A stretch of 64,000 nt of DNA from Roseburia_C sp031555935 (GCA_031555935.1 JAVBTX010000042.1:15517-79516); one strand, 5' to 3'. Positions 1-8,485 are shown, numbered from the stretch's first letter. Made by a program: numbers and translations. The notes: a model not told the origin generated them from the sequence alone.

Positions 1-377
1 TTGATTTTTCCAGTGATGTCCCAATCTATACGCAGATGCATAATCAAATTGTCGAGGGAATTGCCAGAGGATTACTGAAGCCGGGTGAGGCGTTGCCGTC
101 GGTGCGCCGAATGGCGGCCGATATTGGGGTTCATGCCCATACGGTTAACAAGGTCTATGCCATTTTGCGTGATGAAGGTTATGTAGTCTTGGACCGCCGC
201 AGTGGATGTAGTATTGCCTTGACGATTCCGCCTAGCGACCAGGCATTTCGAGATTATCTGGTGGATGAGTTAACACCCCTTGTAGCAGCAGCGGCATGCC
301 GCGGGATGAGGCACGGGGAATTTGACGAAATATGTAAAAAAACTTTTTTGGAGATAGGAGCTGATAATAATGAATGA
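1..377 (+). CDS. GntR-family regulator, YtrA subfamily (5' end outside window)
   Basis: The reading frame is open from base 3 and codes upstream of the first ATG at 36 for DFSSDVPIYTQ, the usual first residues of YtrA-type GntR repressors, so the true start lies a few codons left of the window. The winged helix-turn-helix covers roughly the first 70 residues (GLLKPGEALPSVRRMA, then VHAHTVNKVYAILRDEGYV). Only about 50 residues follow, too few for an effector domain, as is typical of this subfamily. The stop overlaps the start of the downstream DUF1648 gene, so the two are translationally coupled. YtrA regulators usually repress the membrane protein or ABC transporter in their own operon. The family is clear; the target is inferred. 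Confidence 0.9.
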   Translation, partial: DFSSDVPIYTQMHNQIVEGIARGLLKPGEALPSVRRMAADIGVHAHTVNKVYAILRDEGYVVLDRRSGCSIALTIPPSDQAFRDYLVDELTPLVAAAACRGMRHGEFDEICKKTFLEIGADNNE

Positions 378-1524
378 AAATTTGATGTTTTTCTTAATCA
401 ACATATTTGACATGGCTTTGATTATTTTCATATTGGCAATTATGCCAATGATAACACGTAAGAATTTGCTTTTTGGCGTGCGGATTCCAGAGACAGCTAG
501 TCATTCGCCGGAAGTTAAGAATCTGAAACGCCGCTATACCATTTGGATGTTATTGATGGGTCTAGTGTTGGTTCTGCTGTGCTTGGCGCAGTATGGGTTT
601 GCACCACAGTATTCGTTATTGGCATGTATTCTGGTGCCCCTCATTATGATTCCACTGCAAATGTTGATTTTTATTCCGCATTGGCGCGCAGCGACACGGC
701 TCAAAGCGGATAAGGCATGGAAGACCGCATCGGGAGCAGTGGTAGAAACACGTTCGGCAGCAGAGCGGGTGCGTCTTGGTGCGATACCGTGGGGCTGGTA
801 TGTTGTTTCAATACTGTTGGTAGTAGGTTCGATTATCTGGTCGGTTGCGGTATATAAAGATTTACCGGATCAGATGGTTACTCATTGGGACTTTGCCGGA
901 AACCCAAATGGATGGAGCGCGAAAGGGCCAATGACCGTTTTTATGCTGCCACTGTTTGGATTGTTCATGATTGGTACTATGATTATATCAAATATGATGG
1001 TTTTTCGGATGAAACTGCAAATCAATCAGGATAATCCAGAACTTTCATTTGCACAGCATCAAGAGTACCGGAAAATAATTTCGGCAATGCTGGGACTGAT
1101 TACGCTATGTTGTGGAATCCTATTTGCATTTATCCAGTTGGAAACAATAGGAGCGCTGCCAAATAACCCAGCATTTATCATCACAGTAATTATTGCTCTT
1201 TGTGTGGTGATTATGATTCCATCCATTTATATTCCAATTAAAGCCGGTCAAAGTGGCTGCCGTCTAACACCTCATGTTGATGCAAATCATCCGTTGGCGG
1301 CACAAGGCAATGTTCGGAAAATTCATCCCGGCCAAGGCGATGACCGCTTTTGGAAGCTGGGCATGTTTTACTACAACCCAGAAGACCCGGCTATTTTGGT
1401 GGAAGACCGGTTTGGCGGTAATGGCGGATTTAACTACGCACGTCCGGCAGCAATTGTCATTGTGGCGGGATTGATGCTTATCGTGGTTGCTACCCTAATC
1501 GTGACAGCAGTGTTAATCATCTAA
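370..1524 (+). CDS. DUF1648/DUF5808 multi-pass membrane protein (SdpI-like)
   Basis: A protein of 384 residues with about eight hydrophobic segments. A DUF1648 core is visible around residues 158-185 (LPDQMVTHWDFAGNPNGW), a motif shared with the SdpI immunity family. A C-terminal DUF5808 motif (DDRFWKLGMFYYNPEDPA) lies near residues 320-340 before a last helix. The ATG at 370 overlaps the stop of the GntR gene. GntR-DUF1648 pairs are common in Firmicutes and are thought to act in envelope stress or peptide immunity; that role is inference here. The 3' end overlaps the convergent pncB gene by 12 bp, so no intrinsic terminator fits between them. Confidence 0.85.
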   Translation: MNENLMFFLINIFDMALIIFILAIMPMITRKNLLFGVRIPETASHSPEVKNLKRRYTIWMLLMGLVLVLLCLAQYGFAPQYSLLACILVPLIMIPLQMLIFIPHWRAATRLKADKAWKTASGAVVETRSAAERVRLGAIPWGWYVVSILLVVGSIIWSVAVYKDLPDQMVTHWDFAGNPNGWSAKGPMTVFMLPLFGLFMIGTMIISNMMVFRMKLQINQDNPELSFAQHQEYRKIISAMLGLITLCCGILFAFIQLETIGALPNNPAFIITVIIALCVVIMIPSIYIPIKAGQSGCRLTPHVDANHPLAAQGNVRKIHPGQGDDRFWKLGMFYYNPEDPAILVEDRFGGNGGFNYARPAAIVIVAGLMLIVVATLIVTAVLII

Positions 1525-2967
1525 GTTAGTTTGATTCAACAAGTCAGTTTTCATCTGATAGAGTTTGTCCGAAAGGTCAACATAGATTTCCGCGGGATTG
1601 ACGAAACGCTTCGTCTCGTCCCAAATGGTATCCTTTTCCCGGTTGCAGACCGCTTGGATTTCCATAACGCTAGGTGACTCATAGACACATTCACCATTTT
1701 CAAAAATCGGAACAAGCAATTCGCGTAAGGTATAGCTTCCGCCCCTTAATCTGGTTTTTTTCCACGGTGCATTTGGGTCAAATAATTTTAAATCCTTTGA
1801 GGTATCAAAATTTTCACCGGCAAGACAAATGAGGTCAGCACGAATCTTGCCGGTTTTGATATCGTAAATGCGGTAAACAATTTTATTTCCGGGATTGGTT
1901 ACTTTTTCAATATTCTCGGAGAGCTTGATTTTGGGTACAAACTCACCATCTTTATTCTGGAGGGCAGCCAACTTGTAAACCCCGCCAAAAGCAGGATTAT
2001 CCTTAGAAGTAATCAAGTTGGTTCCAACGCCCCAGGAAGTAATGGTGGCACCTTGAATTTTCAGTGTTTCAATGAGATACTCGTCCAAATCATTGGAAGC
2101 AGAAATCACTGCTGTTTCAAATCCAGCAGCATCAAGCATCTTGCGGACTTCCTTAGAAAGGTAAGCCAAGTCGCCGCTGTCCATGCGGATGCCGTAATAA
2201 GAGAGCGGGATACCTGCTTCCCTCATTTCAGTAAAGACGCGAATTGCATTTGGAACACCGGATTTCAAGGTATCATAGGTGTCTACCAATAGGATACAAG
2301 CAGATGGGTACAGTGATGCATAGTTCTTAAACGCTGTATATTCATCTGAAAAGCTCATAATCCAACTATGAGCATGAGTTCCGAGAACAGGAACGTCAAA
2401 CATATGACCAGCAAGCACATTGGAGGTTCCCTTGCAGCCGCCGATAATCGCAGCTCTTGCGCCATATGTGCCAGAGTCAGGCCCTTGTGCACGGCGAAGT
2501 CCAAATTCCATGACCCCGTCGCCCTTGGCAGCGTGACAGACCCGTGCGGCTTTGGTCGCTATCAGGCTCTGATGGTTGATAATATTTAAAATAGCAGTCT
2601 CGATTAATTGCGCTTCCATAATTGGGGCAATCACTTTTAACAATGGTTCGCGGGGAAAGACAACAGTTCCTTCCGGAATGGCATAAATATTGCCGGAAAA
2701 TTTAAAATTATTTAAATATTCTAAAAAATCTTCATCAAAAATCTTCAGGCTTCTTAAATAAGCAATATCTTCCTCGTCAAAGTGCAGATTTTGGATGTAA
2801 TCAATCATCTGCTCTAGTCCGGCGCAAATAGCGTATCCGCCATCACAAGGATTACTGCGGTAAAAGGCATCAAAAACAGCAATATCCTGATTGCCGGTTT
2901 TGTAATACCCTTGCATCATCGTCATTTCATATAAATCGGTTAATAAAGTCAAATTTAATGTACTCAT
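1513..2967 (-). CDS. pncB: Nicotinate phosphoribosyltransferase
   Basis: A protein of 484 residues that converts nicotinate, PRPP and ATP to nicotinate mononucleotide in the Preiss-Handler NAD salvage pathway. The N-terminal MSTLNLTLLTDLYEMTMMQ and the central EFGLRRAQGPDSG and GTHAHSWIMSF segments are characteristic of the long bacterial enzyme. Length matches the family. A promoter-like TTTACA-18-TATAAT lies upstream on the minus strand. SD pairing is unusual: the good AGGGAG is about 15 nt from the ATG and only a weak AGAAG sits at normal distance. It is monocistronic and convergent with the DUF1648 gene. Confidence 0.95.
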   Translation of the reverse strand: MSTLNLTLLTDLYEMTMMQGYYKTGNQDIAVFDAFYRSNPCDGGYAICAGLEQMIDYIQNLHFDEEDIAYLRSLKIFDEDFLEYLNNFKFSGNIYAIPEGTVVFPREPLLKVIAPIMEAQLIETAILNIINHQSLIATKAARVCHAAKGDGVMEFGLRRAQGPDSGTYGARAAIIGGCKGTSNVLAGHMFDVPVLGTHAHSWIMSFSDEYTAFKNYASLYPSACILLVDTYDTLKSGVPNAIRVFTEMREAGIPLSYYGIRMDSGDLAYLSKEVRKMLDAAGFETAVISASNDLDEYLIETLKIQGATITSWGVGTNLITSKDNPAFGGVYKLAALQNKDGEFVPKIKLSENIEKVTNPGNKIVYRIYDIKTGKIRADLICLAGENFDTSKDLKLFDPNAPWKKTRLRGGSYTLRELLVPIFENGECVYESPSVMEIQAVCNREKDTIWDETKRFVNPAEIYVDLSDKLYQMKTDLLNQTNLDD

Positions 2968-3004
2968 AGTATTCTTCTATGGCTCCCTCTTTTGGAATAC
3001 CAAT

Positions 3005-3034
3005 ATTATACCCATTTTAAAGCTATTTTGTAAA
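3005..3034 (-). promoter_or_regulatory. Predicted sigma-A promoter of pncB
   Basis: On the minus strand TTTACA (3034-3029) and TATAAT (3010-3005) are separated by 18 bp, about 40 bp ahead of the pncB start. Consensus match only. Confidence 0.6.
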
Positions 3035-3079
3035 GAATAAGAAAAAATGGAAAAAGTTTATAGAAATTTTAGATTTAAC

Positions 3080-3108
3080 TTGTAAAGATTTTTCATGTTT
3101 GCTACAAT
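3080..3108 (+). promoter_or_regulatory. Predicted sigma-A promoter for the DUF4190 pair
   Basis: TTGTAA and TACAAT with a 17-bp spacer and an extended -10 (TGC before TACAAT), 37 bp ahead of the ATG at 3146. Confidence 0.65.
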
Positions 3109-3145
3109 AAGTTGGAATGAAATTATACTAATGGAGGATTTAGTG

Positions 3146-3442
3146 ATGAGCGAAGAAAATTACAACGTAACAAATGAAGCACCACAGGGTAAAGGAATGG
3201 CTGTTGCATCAATGATACTTGGTATTGTATCGATTGTATTATCATGTATCTGGTACATTTCGGTTCCAGCAGCAATTGTTGGTTTGATTCTAGGAATTAT
3301 GCACAATAAGAAGAATGCTAAGAATGGTATGGCAACAGCAGGTATTGTATGTTCTGTTATTGGATTGATTCTTATGGTAATCATGTTGCTGGCATTGGGT
3401 GCTTTATTAGCAGCAATCGGAATGAGTGGTTTAGCTTATTAA
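3146..3442 (+). CDS. DUF4190-type small membrane protein
   Basis: A protein of 98 residues. The ATG at 3146 is preferred over the upstream one at 3095 because GGAGG at 3133-3137 sits 8 nt before it. After a polar N-terminus of about 15 residues come two hydrophobic hairpins with the DUF4190 pattern (GMAVASMILGIVSIVLSC, then GLILGIMHNKKNAKNGMA and GIVCSVIGLILMVIM). Function is unknown; the family consists of small integral membrane proteins common in Clostridia. It lies 22 bp before a second DUF4190 gene, probably in the same transcript. Confidence 0.8.
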   Translation: MSEENYNVTNEAPQGKGMAVASMILGIVSIVLSCIWYISVPAAIVGLILGIMHNKKNAKNGMATAGIVCSVIGLILMVIMLLALGALLAAIGMSGLAY

Positions 3443-3464
3443 AAAAGTTTTAGGAGATTATAGT

Positions 3465-3938
3465 ATGAATGATGAAATGAACGGTCAAGAAACATTTGCC
3501 GAGCAAGAAGCTGCGTCATATGTGGTAAATAAAGATAAGCCACGGGCATATGAAGAATATCATTATGAGACCTATGAAGAAGTGAAGGCAGAACCGGCGG
3601 GAGTAGGATTTGGAATTGCATCGCTGGTATTGGGTATCATTTCACTGGTACTGTTCTGCACATGTTGTAACGTGATTTTTGCTGTGCTGGCAATTATCTT
3701 TGGTATTATCCAAATAACAAAGAAAAGCGGAAAAGGCATTGCAATCGGTGGAATAATCACAGCTGCATTATCAATTATTTTCTGTGCTATATTCTGGGCA
3801 TTTTCATTTGCCAGTGCTGGAACAGATTCGTTTTTGGAAGAGTATAAAAGGGAATATAATAGAATATTGCAGAATGGAAATTATACATATGACTATGACT
3901 TCGATGACTATAATTTCGATGATGACGATACTTTGTAA
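3465..3938 (+). CDS. DUF4190-type membrane protein with acidic tail
   Basis: A protein of 157 residues. A cytoplasmic-like N-terminus of about 45 acidic residues precedes the same two-hairpin membrane unit as the previous gene (VGFGIASLVLGIISLVLFC, then ITKKSGKGIAIGGIITAAL). It ends in a tail rich in Asp and Tyr (YDYDFDDYNFDDDD). TAGGAGAT provides the SD. The two neighbouring genes look like an old tandem duplication. No function can be named. A strong terminator follows directly. Confidence 0.75.
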   Translation: MNDEMNGQETFAEQEAASYVVNKDKPRAYEEYHYETYEEVKAEPAGVGFGIASLVLGIISLVLFCTCCNVIFAVLAIIFGIIQITKKSGKGIAIGGIITAALSIIFCAIFWAFSFASAGTDSFLEEYKREYNRILQNGNYTYDYDFDDYNFDDDDTL

Positions 3939-3942
3939 AATA

Positions 3943-3990
3943 AAAACTTCTTTTGATGATAGGAAATCTATTGCTCAAAAGAAGTTTTTT
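3943..3990 (+). terminator. Intrinsic terminator after the DUF4190 pair
   Basis: A perfect 14-bp stem (AAAACTTCTTTTGA at 3943-3956 with its complement at 3975-3988) ends in a T-run at 3985-3990. Confidence 0.85.
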
Positions 3991-4017
3991 ATTCATTCGG
4001 AAATTATGTAAAAGAAT

Positions 4018-4080
4018 GTAAAGTAGACTTGACATTAATGGATATAGTATGTATAATTTGATTGTAAAGCAAACTTTACA
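4018..4080 (+). promoter_or_regulatory. Consensus promoter of natAB with two overlapping operators
   Basis: TTGACA (4029-4034) and TATAAT (4052-4057) are separated by 17 bp, a full sigma-A consensus. Just downstream is the inverted repeat TGTAAAG-CAAA-CTTTACA (4063-4080). A degenerate copy, TGTAAGTAGACTTGACA (4018-4034), overlaps the -35. A repressor binding both would bracket the promoter. The regulator is not identified; a GntR-type protein is possible because such spaced TGTA..TACA palindromes suit that family. Confidence 0.7.
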
Positions 4081-4103
4081 TTACCTTGATGAAGGAGAAG
4101 ATT

Positions 4104-4880
4104 ATGGAAGAAATATTGAAAGTAGAAGGTTTGGGCAAGACATTTACCCTTTCCAAGAAACAGCAGAAGCTGGAAAAAACAAATGAAAAGAAACGTATCG
4201 CTGTAGATAATTTGTCATTTACAGCCTATCGCGGCGAAGTATTTGGCCTATTAGGACCAAATGGTGCAGGTAAAACAACAACGCTGAGAATGTTAGCGAC
4301 ATTGATTAAACCAGATCAAGGCGATGCCTTATTAGATGGCAGCAGCGTTGTGAAAGAACCAGAAGCCGTTCGTGCAAAAATTGGTTTTTTAACCAGTGAG
4401 TTAAAATTAGAGCAATTTTTTACCCCGAACTATTTATATGATTTCTTTTCCGAATTGTATGGTGTGGAACCAACAGTGCGTGAGGAACGTAAAAAGAAAA
4501 TGTTTGACCGTTTTGGCGTATCGGAATTTGCCGAGGTAAAGGTGGGAAATCTTTCAACGGGTATGAAACAAAAAGTATCGCTGGTTATTTCGCTAGTTCA
4601 TGACCCGGAAATTATCATCTTTGATGAACCAACCAATGGTCTTGACGTTATTACTGCAAAAGTAGTAACGGATTTCCTGCTTGAGATGAAGAAGGATGGC
4701 AAAAGCATCATTGTATCCACTCATATTTTCAGCCTAATTGAAAAAATTTGTGACCGGGTCGGAATTATTATCAATGGCAAGATGATTGTCTGCGACGATT
4801 TAGAAAAACTGACCAGCGAAAAGAGTATGGAAGATAAATTCTTTGAAATTTATGAAGAAATGGTGGGTGATACAGTATGA
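4104..4880 (+). CDS. natA: ABC transporter ATP-binding protein, NatA type
   Basis: A protein of 258 residues, the ATPase of an ABC-2 exporter. The ATG at 4104 has AAGGAG 6 nt upstream; the TTG at 4086 lies before that SD and is rejected. Walker A is LLGPNGAGKTT, the signature is NLSTGMKQK, Walker B is IIIFDEPTNGLD and the switch His is in VSTHIF. A Lys-rich insert (SKKQQKLEKTNEKKR) before VDNLSF is typical of NatA-like proteins. It overlaps the permease gene in ATGA. Sodium or drug extrusion is inferred from family resemblance to NatAB; the substrate is unproven. Confidence 0.88.
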   Translation: MEEILKVEGLGKTFTLSKKQQKLEKTNEKKRIAVDNLSFTAYRGEVFGLLGPNGAGKTTTLRMLATLIKPDQGDALLDGSSVVKEPEAVRAKIGFLTSELKLEQFFTPNYLYDFFSELYGVEPTVREERKKKMFDRFGVSEFAEVKVGNLSTGMKQKVSLVISLVHDPEIIIFDEPTNGLDVITAKVVTDFLLEMKKDGKSIIVSTHIFSLIEKICDRVGIIINGKMIVCDDLEKLTSEKSMEDKFFEIYEEMVGDTV

Positions 4881-6055
4881 GAAACAATATAATCACAATT
4901 ATTAAAAAGGAATTTGCCAGATTTTTTGGCGATAAGCGGATGGTTTTGACAACTATTTTCATGCCAGGTGTGATGATATATGTACTATATAGTTTTATGG
5001 GCAGTGCCATGATGAATCAGTTTACAACGGCCGACGACTACGTTTACCAAATTTATACGGAGAACATGCCGCAGTCAATGGATGCGATGATGAAAGAGCT
5101 GTCAGCCGATGTCGATGCGGTTATGTCCGCGGAAGCAGCCGATATCAAAACAGCTATTGAAGAAAAAGAAACCGATTTGCTGGTTGTTTTCCCAGAAAAC
5201 TTTGATGAAACAGTTGCAGCATATGATTCTTTGACCGCAACAGAACCAGCCCCACAGATAGAAATCTACTACAATTCAACCAAAACAGAATCTTACACTG
5301 CATACCAGATGCTGGTGGGGGTGTTTGATTCTTATGAATCGATGCTGGCAAATAAGTTTGACATTAATCGTGAAGATGGGCATGACTTAGCTTCTGAGAA
5401 GGATGAGGCAGGTCAGATATTTTCGATGATGTTGCCAATGCTGATGATGATGTTCTTGTTTAGCGGCTGTATGGCAATTGCACCAGAATCAATTGCGGGT
5501 GAGAAAGAGCGTGGAACGATTGCGACCTTACTAGTTACACCGATGAAACGAAGTCATTTAGCAGTTGGCAAAATAGTCAGTCTTGGTGTAATTGGACTGC
5601 TGAGTGGTTTGTCCAGCTTTTTGGGAACGATGTTGTCCCTGCCCAAACTGATGGGTGGCGATTCGGATGCAGTGAATGCCAGCGTTTATCAGATACAAGA
5701 TTACATGCTGCTATTGGGCGTAATCTTGACGACCGTATTAGTGATTGTGTCGGTATTGTCATTGATGTCAGCGTTTTCAAAGAGTGTCAAAGAGGCATCA
5801 ACAATGATTACACCATTAATGATTGTTGTCATGGTAATATCCGTAACCACAATGATGGGTGGTGGTGCACCAAAAGAGATATACTGGTATTTAATTCCAT
5901 TTTATAATAGTGTACAGTGTATGAATGGGGTATTTTCCTTTACCTATCTACCAATTAACATTGTTGTGACCGTTGGTGTCAATATCGTATATACCTTGCT
6001 TTTGGCAGTTGGTCTGGCAAAAATGTTTGACAGCGAAAAAATTATGTACTTATAA
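4877..6055 (+). CDS. natB: ABC-2 type exporter permease, NatB type
   Basis: A protein of 392 residues. One N-terminal helix (MVLTTIFMPGVMIYVLYSF) is followed by an extracellular loop of about 150 residues and then five helices, the usual ABC2_membrane_3 layout. The conserved stretch SIAGEKERGTIATLLVTP lies between helices two and three. Its start overlaps the ATPase stop, so the two are translationally coupled. It should form the membrane channel with two copies of the ATPase. The substrate is unknown. Confidence 0.88.
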   Translation: MRNNIITIIKKEFARFFGDKRMVLTTIFMPGVMIYVLYSFMGSAMMNQFTTADDYVYQIYTENMPQSMDAMMKELSADVDAVMSAEAADIKTAIEEKETDLLVVFPENFDETVAAYDSLTATEPAPQIEIYYNSTKTESYTAYQMLVGVFDSYESMLANKFDINREDGHDLASEKDEAGQIFSMMLPMLMMMFLFSGCMAIAPESIAGEKERGTIATLLVTPMKRSHLAVGKIVSLGVIGLLSGLSSFLGTMLSLPKLMGGDSDAVNASVYQIQDYMLLLGVILTTVLVIVSVLSLMSAFSKSVKEASTMITPLMIVVMVISVTTMMGGGAPKEIYWYLIPFYNSVQCMNGVFSFTYLPINIVVTVGVNIVYTLLLAVGLAKMFDSEKIMYL

Positions 6056-6076
6056 TTAAAAACATGTGATAATACT

Positions 6077-6119
6077 GAGGGTGCTCTAAAAGTCATGAAA
6101 TGGCTTGAGGGGTGCCCTC
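6077..6119 (+). other. Long two-tier RNA hairpin after natB
   Basis: GAGGGTGCTC (6077-6086) pairs with GGGTGCCCTC (6110-6119), and inside it AAGTCAT pairs with ATGGCTT around a GAA loop. No T-run follows, so it is not a classical terminator. It may stabilise the 3' end of the natAB mRNA or act as a weak terminator. Confidence 0.5.
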
Positions 6120-6213
6120 ATTGTGGAAGTGGCAGTTACCTTTTTTCGAATACCCCTAGACAAATGAAAAGGGCTGTACTAAAATAAGATGAAATAATGG
6201 TGAAGATAACAAG

Positions 6214-6261
6214 TATAACCATAGGTTATATTAGATATAACAAGTGTGTCTTATAAGACAC
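6214..6261 (+). promoter_or_regulatory. Two palindromes in the aminotransferase leader
   Basis: TATAACC-ATA-GGTTATA (6214-6230) and the perfect 16-bp palindrome GTGTCTTATAAGACAC (6246-6261) lie 30-75 bp before the start codon. Either may be an operator; the second is followed by seven A residues and precedes the SD. No T-box core sequence is present. Confidence 0.5.
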
Positions 6262-6290
6262 GCAAAAAAAGATGAATGGAGGAAACACGA

Positions 6291-7316
6291 ATGGAAAAGA
6301 AAAATCTGGACTGGGCAAACCTTGGATTCGGTTACATGATGACGGAGAAAAGATATGTCTCCAACTATAAAGATGGGGCCTGGGATGCTGGAGTCATTAC
6401 CGAGGATGCAAATATCGTCTTAAATGAATGTGCTGGTGTATTTCAATATGCTCAGACCATTTTTGAAGGACTCAAAGCATATACCACTGAGGATGGCAGA
6501 ATCGTCACTTTTCGTCCAGACTTAAATGCCAGTCGTTTGGCAGATTCAGCCAAGAGATTGGAAATGCCGGTGTTTCCAGAAGACCAGTTTATCGAGGCAA
6601 TTGACCAGGTAGTCAAAGCAAATGAAGCATATGTACCGCCATATGGTTCTGGTGCGACACTATACATTCGCCCATACATGATGGGAACAAACCCAGTAAT
6701 CGGCGTAAAACCAGCGAATGAATACCAGTTTAGAGTGTTTACAACTCCAGTCGGACCATATTTCAAAGGTGGCGCAAAACCGCTGACCATTCGCGTATGT
6801 GAATTTGATCGGGCTGCACCAAACGGAACAGGACATGTAAAAGCTGGACTTAATTATGCGATGAGTCTACATGCAATTGTAGATGCACATGCCAAAGGGT
6901 ATGATGAAAATATGTACCTCGACCCACATACTCGGACAAAGGTAGAGGAAACCGGTGGAGCGAACTTCATTTTCGTTACGAAGGACAATAAGCTGGTAAC
7001 ACCGAAATCGGACTCTATTTTACCATCCATTACCCGTCGTTCAATTATGTATGTAGCAGAACATTATCTGGGAATGACTGTCGAAGAACGTGAAGTAGAG
7101 TTAGCTGAATTAAAGGATTTTGCCGAAGCGGGACTTTGTGGTACAGCAGCAGTAATTTCACCAGTTGGAAAAGTAGTCAATGGAACCGAAGAAATCTGTT
7201 TCCCAAGTGGCATGGAGGATATGGGACCGGTAACGAAGAAGATATACGATACCTTAACCGGAATCCAGATGGGGCGTGTAGAAGCACCGGAAGGCTGGAT
7301 AAGAACGATTATGTAA
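6291..7316 (+). CDS. ilvE: Branched-chain amino acid aminotransferase
   Basis: A protein of 341 residues, a fold-type IV PLP enzyme that interconverts Val, Leu and Ile with their 2-oxo acids. The ATG at 6291 is chosen because GGAGG (6278-6282) lies 8 nt ahead; the ATG at 6276 overlaps that SD. Family landmarks are QTIFEGLKAY, the RPDLNASRLADSAKRLEMP helix, GLNYAMSLHA with the PLP-binding Lys just before it (HVKAGLNYA), and VEETGGANFIFV. It has the length of the long bacterial BCAT II type. It appears monocistronic, with palindromes in its leader and its own terminator. Confidence 0.93.
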   Translation: MEKKNLDWANLGFGYMMTEKRYVSNYKDGAWDAGVITEDANIVLNECAGVFQYAQTIFEGLKAYTTEDGRIVTFRPDLNASRLADSAKRLEMPVFPEDQFIEAIDQVVKANEAYVPPYGSGATLYIRPYMMGTNPVIGVKPANEYQFRVFTTPVGPYFKGGAKPLTIRVCEFDRAAPNGTGHVKAGLNYAMSLHAIVDAHAKGYDENMYLDPHTRTKVEETGGANFIFVTKDNKLVTPKSDSILPSITRRSIMYVAEHYLGMTVEEREVELAELKDFAEAGLCGTAAVISPVGKVVNGTEEICFPSGMEDMGPVTKKIYDTLTGIQMGRVEAPEGWIRTIM

Positions 7317-7375
7317 ATTCTGAAAAAAGTATAAATATTATTAAATATCTTAGCAAAGGCTAGGCAAACAGGAAG

Positions 7376-7412
7376 AGAAGTTCTATAATGCAGTGATATA
7401 GGACTTCTTTTT
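7376..7412 (+). terminator. Intrinsic terminator of ilvE
   Basis: AGAAGTTCTATA (7376-7387) pairs with TATAGGACTTCT (7397-7408) with one G.T pair, and a T-run follows. Confidence 0.8.
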
Positions 7413-7522
7413 CTGTTATTTACAGAAAATCAAAAGCACATTAGTGCATCAGAGAATCTCAGATTTCATTCTGAAGTCGGAAGAATCGCCAATATGAATT
7501 GAAAATTAATGGGAATTTGGTA

Positions 7523-7551
7523 TTGTTTCTACCAGGCAGCCTTGCTATAAT
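7523..7551 (+). promoter_or_regulatory. Predicted promoter of the nuclease pseudogene
   Basis: TTGTTT-17-TATAAT with an extended -10 (TTGCTATAAT). The same 12-base -10 context, TTGCTATAATGA, occurs before the surface protein gene at 29760. Confidence 0.55.
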
Positions 7552-7601
7552 GATATTAGAAACAAACATATGCGAATTTCCAAGAGGGAAGGAGTAAGTG
7601 T

Positions 7602-8482
7602 TTGAATTTTAGCAAGACCGAAGATAAGATATGTAAGCTGGCATCAGAATTGTTTGCTTTTGATGGGTTACAATTTCTTGGAATTCAGGATAAGGTAAAA
7701 GAAATTGGGACGACCGAACTGATACGATTGCAATTAGAGTCCAGCTTTTTGGATTTCACATTTTTGACCGTTAATGACCGCTATATCCATTTTGAATTTC
7801 AGTCGACTGATAAAGGTAAGGCGGATTTGCAGCGGTTTCAAGTGTATGAGGTGAATTACAGTTATCGTACCGGAAAAGAGGTAATTACATATGTCATATA
7901 TACTGGTGGCATTACCGACAGTTGTACGGAATATACATCAGGAATTAATGTATATCGGGTCATTCCAATCTATATGAGTGGGTACGATGCCAGACAAATG
8001 TTAGAGACTGTCAAGGAAAAGCTAGAAGCAGGCCAAAGTATCAGTCGGGCTGATATGATGGCACTGACCTTTGCGCCGGTTATGGGTGGCGATTTAAGCC
8101 CCTATGAGAAAATAAGAGATGCACTTGAGATAGCCAAGGAAATAGCTGATGACTACGGGCGAAAGGTTGAAGGCAAATTTATTTGCCTTTGCGATGTTTA
8201 TTTGCGTTTGCAACAAAATTTTTGAGTGGAAACGAACTAGAATCGATAAAGGAGGTAATCAGGATGACAGAGCTGACGAAATTGATATGGGAAGATGGAA
8301 TAGAACAAGGAATAGAACAAGGAAGGGAACAAGGCTTTGAGGCCTTTGTAACGGATTACTTAGAAGAGGGATTTCCAGAAGTGCGGATTGTAGAGAAGCT
8401 AAAGCGGCGTTTTCACATATCTGAATCGGAAGCGGAGGCATATGTGGAACGGTATGGAAAGACAGCGGTTTTGGCAAAATAG
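7602..8482 (+). pseudogene. Rpn-family PD-(D/E)XK nuclease, frameshifted
   Basis: The first frame (7602-8225, TTG start with AAGGAG 7 nt upstream) gives a PD-(D/E)XK nuclease of the recombination-promoting Rpn/transposase-like family: VNDRYIHFEFQSTDKGKADLQ carries the E-x-Q catalytic core, followed by YEVNYSYRTGKEVITYVIY. The frame then runs out in FICLCDVYLRLQQNF. The expected continuation (LFAFATKFLSGNELESIKEV, then TELTKLIWEDGIEQGIEQGREQGFE) is in another frame to 8482. At the junction a 19-bp unit is repeated in tandem (8178-8196 and 8197-8215), which accounts for most of the 20-nt frame offset. The C-terminal part has the Gly-Glu-Gln repeat usual for these proteins. A promoter and SD remain, so a truncated product could still be made. 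Confidence 0.8.
8178..8215 (+). repeat. 19-bp imperfect tandem duplication at the frameshift
   Basis: TTTATTTGCCTTTGCGATG is followed directly by TTTATTTGCGTTTGCAACA; 15 of 19 positions agree. Removing 20 bases joins the two coding frames of the nuclease. Confidence 0.75.
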
Positions 8483-8485
8483 TAA

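Noticed and set aside
6060..6290. T-box or amino acid riboswitch before ilvE.
   Set aside because: No GGTGGNACC-like core, no specifier stem and no terminator with T-run before the gene.
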